NCBI RefSeq assembly: GCF_000172155.1 | Contig: NZ_ABIZ01000001.1 | Coordinates: 4,001,105 to 4,065,104, forward strand | From: Verrucomicrobium spinosum DSM 4136 = JCM 18804 | Lineage (GTDB): Bacteria; Verrucomicrobiota; Verrucomicrobiia; Verrucomicrobiales; Verrucomicrobiaceae | DNA length: 64,000 nucleotides | Direction of reading: 5' to 3' | Shown: positions 61,939 to 64,000 of the stretch, piece after piece | Layout: each line of letters begins with the position of its first letter | How positions within the stretch are numbered: position 1 is the stretch's first letter | The notes under the pieces: model-generated | What the model was told of the DNA's origin: nothing | The model's input: only the letters and a program-made list of their open reading frames with translations | Databases searched by the model: none | Made by a program: the position numbers and the translations under genes

Positions 61939-62154
61939 CTAGCCGTTGACCTCGTCGCCGAGACCCAAGGCATTCACCACGCTTTCAGCCGCTGCCACCG
62001 TGTCACACTCCTGCCAGAGCAGCACATCTGAGGTCTCAAAACTCGTCCGCCCATCCGCAGAATAGAAGGTAAGCTCACCCCGGGTGTTTGTACCCTTGCG
62101 ACCCTTGAATATCACAGGACCCTTCGAATTGGTGACAACCAGTATGACCTTCAT
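61939..62154 (-). CDS. Small protein, paralogue of the next gene
   Basis: The 71-residue product reads MKVILVVTNSKGPVIFKGRK, then GELTFYSADGRTSFETSDVL and LWQECDTVAAAE. It aligns with the 62294 gene over the frame VV--------F-------G-EL-F---D---F---VL-W--D. Both are probably compact, beta-rich cytoplasmic proteins. The ATG at 62154 aligns the starts. No family is known to me. Confidence 0.55.
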   Translation of the reverse strand: MKVILVVTNSKGPVIFKGRKGTNTRGELTFYSADGRTSFETSDVLLWQECDTVAAAESVVNALGLGDEVNG

Positions 62155-62181
62155 GACAGGTGGAGCCCGTAGCATAAATCA

Positions 62182-62219
62182 TAATTGGTTGCACGTGAAA
62201 ATTAAATACAACCGAATTA
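62182..62219. promoter_or_regulatory. Imperfect inverted repeat in AT-rich leader
   Basis: TAATTGGTTG (62182-62191) pairs with CAACCGAATTA (62209-62219, one extra base). It lies 28 bp upstream of the 71-residue gene in an AT-rich stretch that contrasts with neighbouring GC-rich DNA, so it could be a promoter-operator region. Confidence 0.35.
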
Positions 62220-62293
62220 CCGCCCTTCAAGTCTGCCACGAGGCCGCATGGGCGGAGTCGGTACGAATGCCAATCTCCGCTACGGAGGCCTGT

Positions 62294-62536
62294 TCACTCT
62301 GGGGGCTTTGGCTCTGCATAACCGGGGAGGGGCCGCAGCTTGCTCCAAGTCGGGCCCATTCCACCCAAGGGGGGTTTGGTCAGATCCGTGTCCCAGCACA
62401 ACACCTCCGTCTTGGCGAAGCTCTTCAGGATCGTGTCATTCTCCTTGAACAGGAGTTCCGGCCCGTGGGGATCCACGGTCTCAGCCGTAAATTCGTGATA
62501 TCCACCGTCGAATGCCACCACCACAAAACGAGCCAT
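62294..62536 (-). CDS. Small protein, paralogue of the preceding gene
   Basis: The 80-residue product begins MARFVVVAFDGGYHEFTAET and continues GPELLFKENDTILKSFAKTE and VLCWDTDLTKPP; the tail is proline-rich. The correspondence with the 71-residue gene (139 bp away, same strand) indicates tandem duplication and later divergence. No function can be given. Confidence 0.6.
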   Translation of the reverse strand: MARFVVVAFDGGYHEFTAETVDPHGPELLFKENDTILKSFAKTEVLCWDTDLTKPPLGGMGPTWSKLRPLPGYAEPKPPE

Positions 62537-62662
62537 GCTGGTAATTATTACTTATGGGGGATAATGGACAAGCTATGATGGAACACCTTAGGAATCAATA
62601 AAGTTTGTGCTTAGCGATACCCACTCAACAAAGAGTAGTACTTAAGTGCTTCTTCAAGTTCG

Positions 62663-63526
62663 TCAACCGAGTTCGAAGGTAGTGACACCAAATATGCCCC
62701 CAAGATCCACCAAAGGTGGATCTCCAGTGTACATCCGGGCCGTTTCGAAGGTCACCTGCATGCCTGCTTCCTCCGCCAGGGCGACGGCGGCCGGGTTCAC
62801 CTCAGGCACATCCAGCATGACGGGCCCGGTTGAATTCCGCTGGCTGGCCAAACTCAGCAGGAGCAGTTTCGCGATCTCCCCACTGTCAGCGAAGAGGGGT
62901 CCCACCTTGTGCCCCTCACGACATCGCCGAAGCACCCCCAAGCCGCGTAGGCCTTCGCGTCCCAGCGCTGTCAGCGCCACTGCGTCTGGTTGTCGAATCC
63001 ATGCGCGCAGGAACGCCTGACGCTCTGACGGGAAGAACCGGCGATCATAGGCCACCAGATCTGCGAAGGGCACGTCAGCCGCCGGCATCAGCCGGATGTC
63101 GTCGGGCAAGGTGCCCGGAGAGGGGAGGTCGGAGGCCGTATAGCGGACGTTTCGATAGGCCAGCTTGAATCCCGACTTGGCGTACGTATCCTGCATCGCC
63201 ACCACCCCATCCAGCCCGATGTTGGTTCCGCGCAATCGCTGCATGGCCTTTCGCCATAAGGCTCGGCCGATGCCGCAGCCGCGGTACTCCCGCTCCACAA
63301 TGTACAGGCCGATGAAACCGAAACCACCCGGGTAGGAGACAGCGGAGATGCACCCCACCGGCTCGCCTTCCAGCTCCGCCATGAGAAAGCCCTCGGGATC
63401 GGCAGCCAGGAAGGTTGCCGCATCCTGCAGACCAGGATTCCAGCCCTCGGCGGCGGCCAGTTGGATCGCGTACGGCACCTGAGACGGGCTCATGGTCACG
63501 ATGGCGACAGACTTGGTGTGCGACAT
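62663..63526 (-). CDS. Two-domain GNAT N-acetyltransferase
   Basis: The 287-residue protein has an N-terminal GNAT domain with acetyl-CoA loop VEREYRGCGIGRALWRKAM and preceding strand GGFGFIGLYIV, followed by a C-terminal domain (about 145-285) of the Acetyltransf_18/YitH type (AYDRRFFPSERQAFLRAWIR). It should transfer an acetyl group to an unknown amine. The ATG at 63526 is chosen because the upstream frame lacks domain character. It is divergent from the truncated gene at the window edge. Confidence 0.85.
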   Translation of the reverse strand: MSHTKSVAIVTMSPSQVPYAIQLAAAEGWNPGLQDAATFLAADPEGFLMAELEGEPVGCISAVSYPGGFGFIGLYIVEREYRGCGIGRALWRKAMQRLRGTNIGLDGVVAMQDTYAKSGFKLAYRNVRYTASDLPSPGTLPDDIRLMPAADVPFADLVAYDRRFFPSERQAFLRAWIRQPDAVALTALGREGLRGLGVLRRCREGHKVGPLFADSGEIAKLLLLSLASQRNSTGPVMLDVPEVNPAAVALAEEAGMQVTFETARMYTGDPPLVDLGGIFGVTTFELG

Positions 63527-63682
63527 GGGGGAACGACAATGTTGGGCGTTCGCGGGAGGTTTCGCCGTACTGTATCCCAATGCTGCCCGTATCGCGAGCG
63601 GGAAAATGCCCAGCGTCTGCATCAGCACCGTCGCATCTGTCACACCATTTGACCATCACCGACTCCACTCCAGAGTGGCGGG

Positions 63683-64000
63683 GTGAGGAAACTCTTCTCG
63701 TGGATCGGCCTGATCATCTTCGGCCCCTTGTTGGTCATGCTGCTGTTCATGATGCCCCTGGACTTCGTCGTCTCCAGCTGGCATCTCTACCGGGCGCGCG
63801 AGGGCCTCACCCACGGGAAGGTGGTCTCATCTGAGAAGGTCAGCCATCACGGCAACTCCCGCTCGGACATTCGCTACCGCTATGAGGTGCAGGGCCGCGT
63901 CTATGAATCGGATCGCGTCCGGGCCGGATGGTTCAGCCGTCACGGCTATGAATCAGGGGCAGGGGAGCTGGGCGGCGCGCTTCGTCCGGGGGATACGATC
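63683..64000 (+). CDS. DUF3592-like membrane protein, cut by window edge
   Basis: From a GTG at 63683 an open frame of 106 codons runs off the window. It starts with a membrane helix (LIIFGPLLVMLLFMMPLDFV) followed by LTHGKVVSSEKVSHHG, RYRYEVQGRVYESDRVR and AALRPGDTI-type end (GGALRPGDTI). This is the pattern of DUF3592 proteins (helix, then a conversion-type beta domain). The C-terminus is outside the window. Confidence 0.75.
   Translation, partial: MRKLFSWIGLIIFGPLLVMLLFMMPLDFVVSSWHLYRAREGLTHGKVVSSEKVSHHGNSRSDIRYRYEVQGRVYESDRVRAGWFSRHGYESGAGELGGALRPGDTI

Noticed and set aside
1-64000. tRNA or rRNA genes
   Set aside because: No GTTCGAATC-type T-arm with a matching acceptor stem and no conserved rRNA blocks were noticed; a covariance search would settle it.

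Overview
The window most likely comes from a member of Verrucomicrobiota, order Verrucomicrobiales (Verrucomicrobium/Prosthecobacter-like). The evidence is family content: a DUF1501 plus PSCyt1/DUF1549/DUF1553 protein pair, a PVC-type CxxCH haem protein, a DUF5069 protein and PEP-CTERM proteins. The DNA is GC-rich, so long antisense shadow frames are common. Most start codons have a C-rich leader and no Shine-Dalgarno sequence. No rRNA, tRNA or CRISPR array was seen.

Layout. 1-1.1 kb: gene-free repeat debris. 1.1-8.5 kb, minus strand: small proteins, surE, a LON-domain protein, DUF1501 and a 1249-residue LamG/cytochrome/DUF1549/DUF1553 protein. 8.5-11.3 kb: a NarL-type response regulator and a histidine kinase with an OB-fold-like sensor. 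11.6-13.9 kb: a secreted acid-phosphatase-like enzyme and a PL6 polysaccharide lyase. 14.2-18.1 kb: PP2C phosphatase, galM and aspS. 18.3-22.6 kb: a beta-propeller protein, DUF5069, an HIBADH-type dehydrogenase, an MBL hydrolase and a cyclophilin. 22.7-25.3 kb: four tandem GspG-like pseudopilin paralogues, two intact and two broken, one of these by a roughly 228-bp palindromic element. 25.6-28.2 kb: the PVC haem protein.

28.2-39.3 kb is an accessory island. It holds an autotransporter fragment, a decayed ISAs1 transposase, an FkbM methyltransferase, a complete ISL3 element (terminal repeats plus 8-bp target duplication) inside an unknown gene, a SIR2-NACHT protein, an IS630 relic and a trypsin-like protease. 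The SIR2-NACHT gene resembles an antiphage STAND sensor/effector and is the best candidate for a new system, perhaps with the protease.

39.4-44.0 kb: a complete liv-type branched-chain amino-acid ABC operon. 44.2-50.2 kb, plus strand: UvrD-like helicase, NAGPA-like protein, rnhB and yraN, tightly overlapped, then two PEP-CTERM trypsin-like proteases. 50.3-53.9 kb: a lipoprotein alpha/beta hydrolase, a truncated endonuclease V and an esterase. 54.1-56.8 kb: a sugar-phosphate cluster (orphan DhaL, LsrF-type aldolase, TIM-barrel isomerase). 57.0-57.6 kb: a tandem array of roughly 145-bp units. 57.6-61.5 kb: a KaiC-like ATPase translationally coupled to a hybrid kinase. 61.9-64.0 kb: two small paralogues, a GNAT acetyltransferase and a DUF3592-like gene cut by the window edge.
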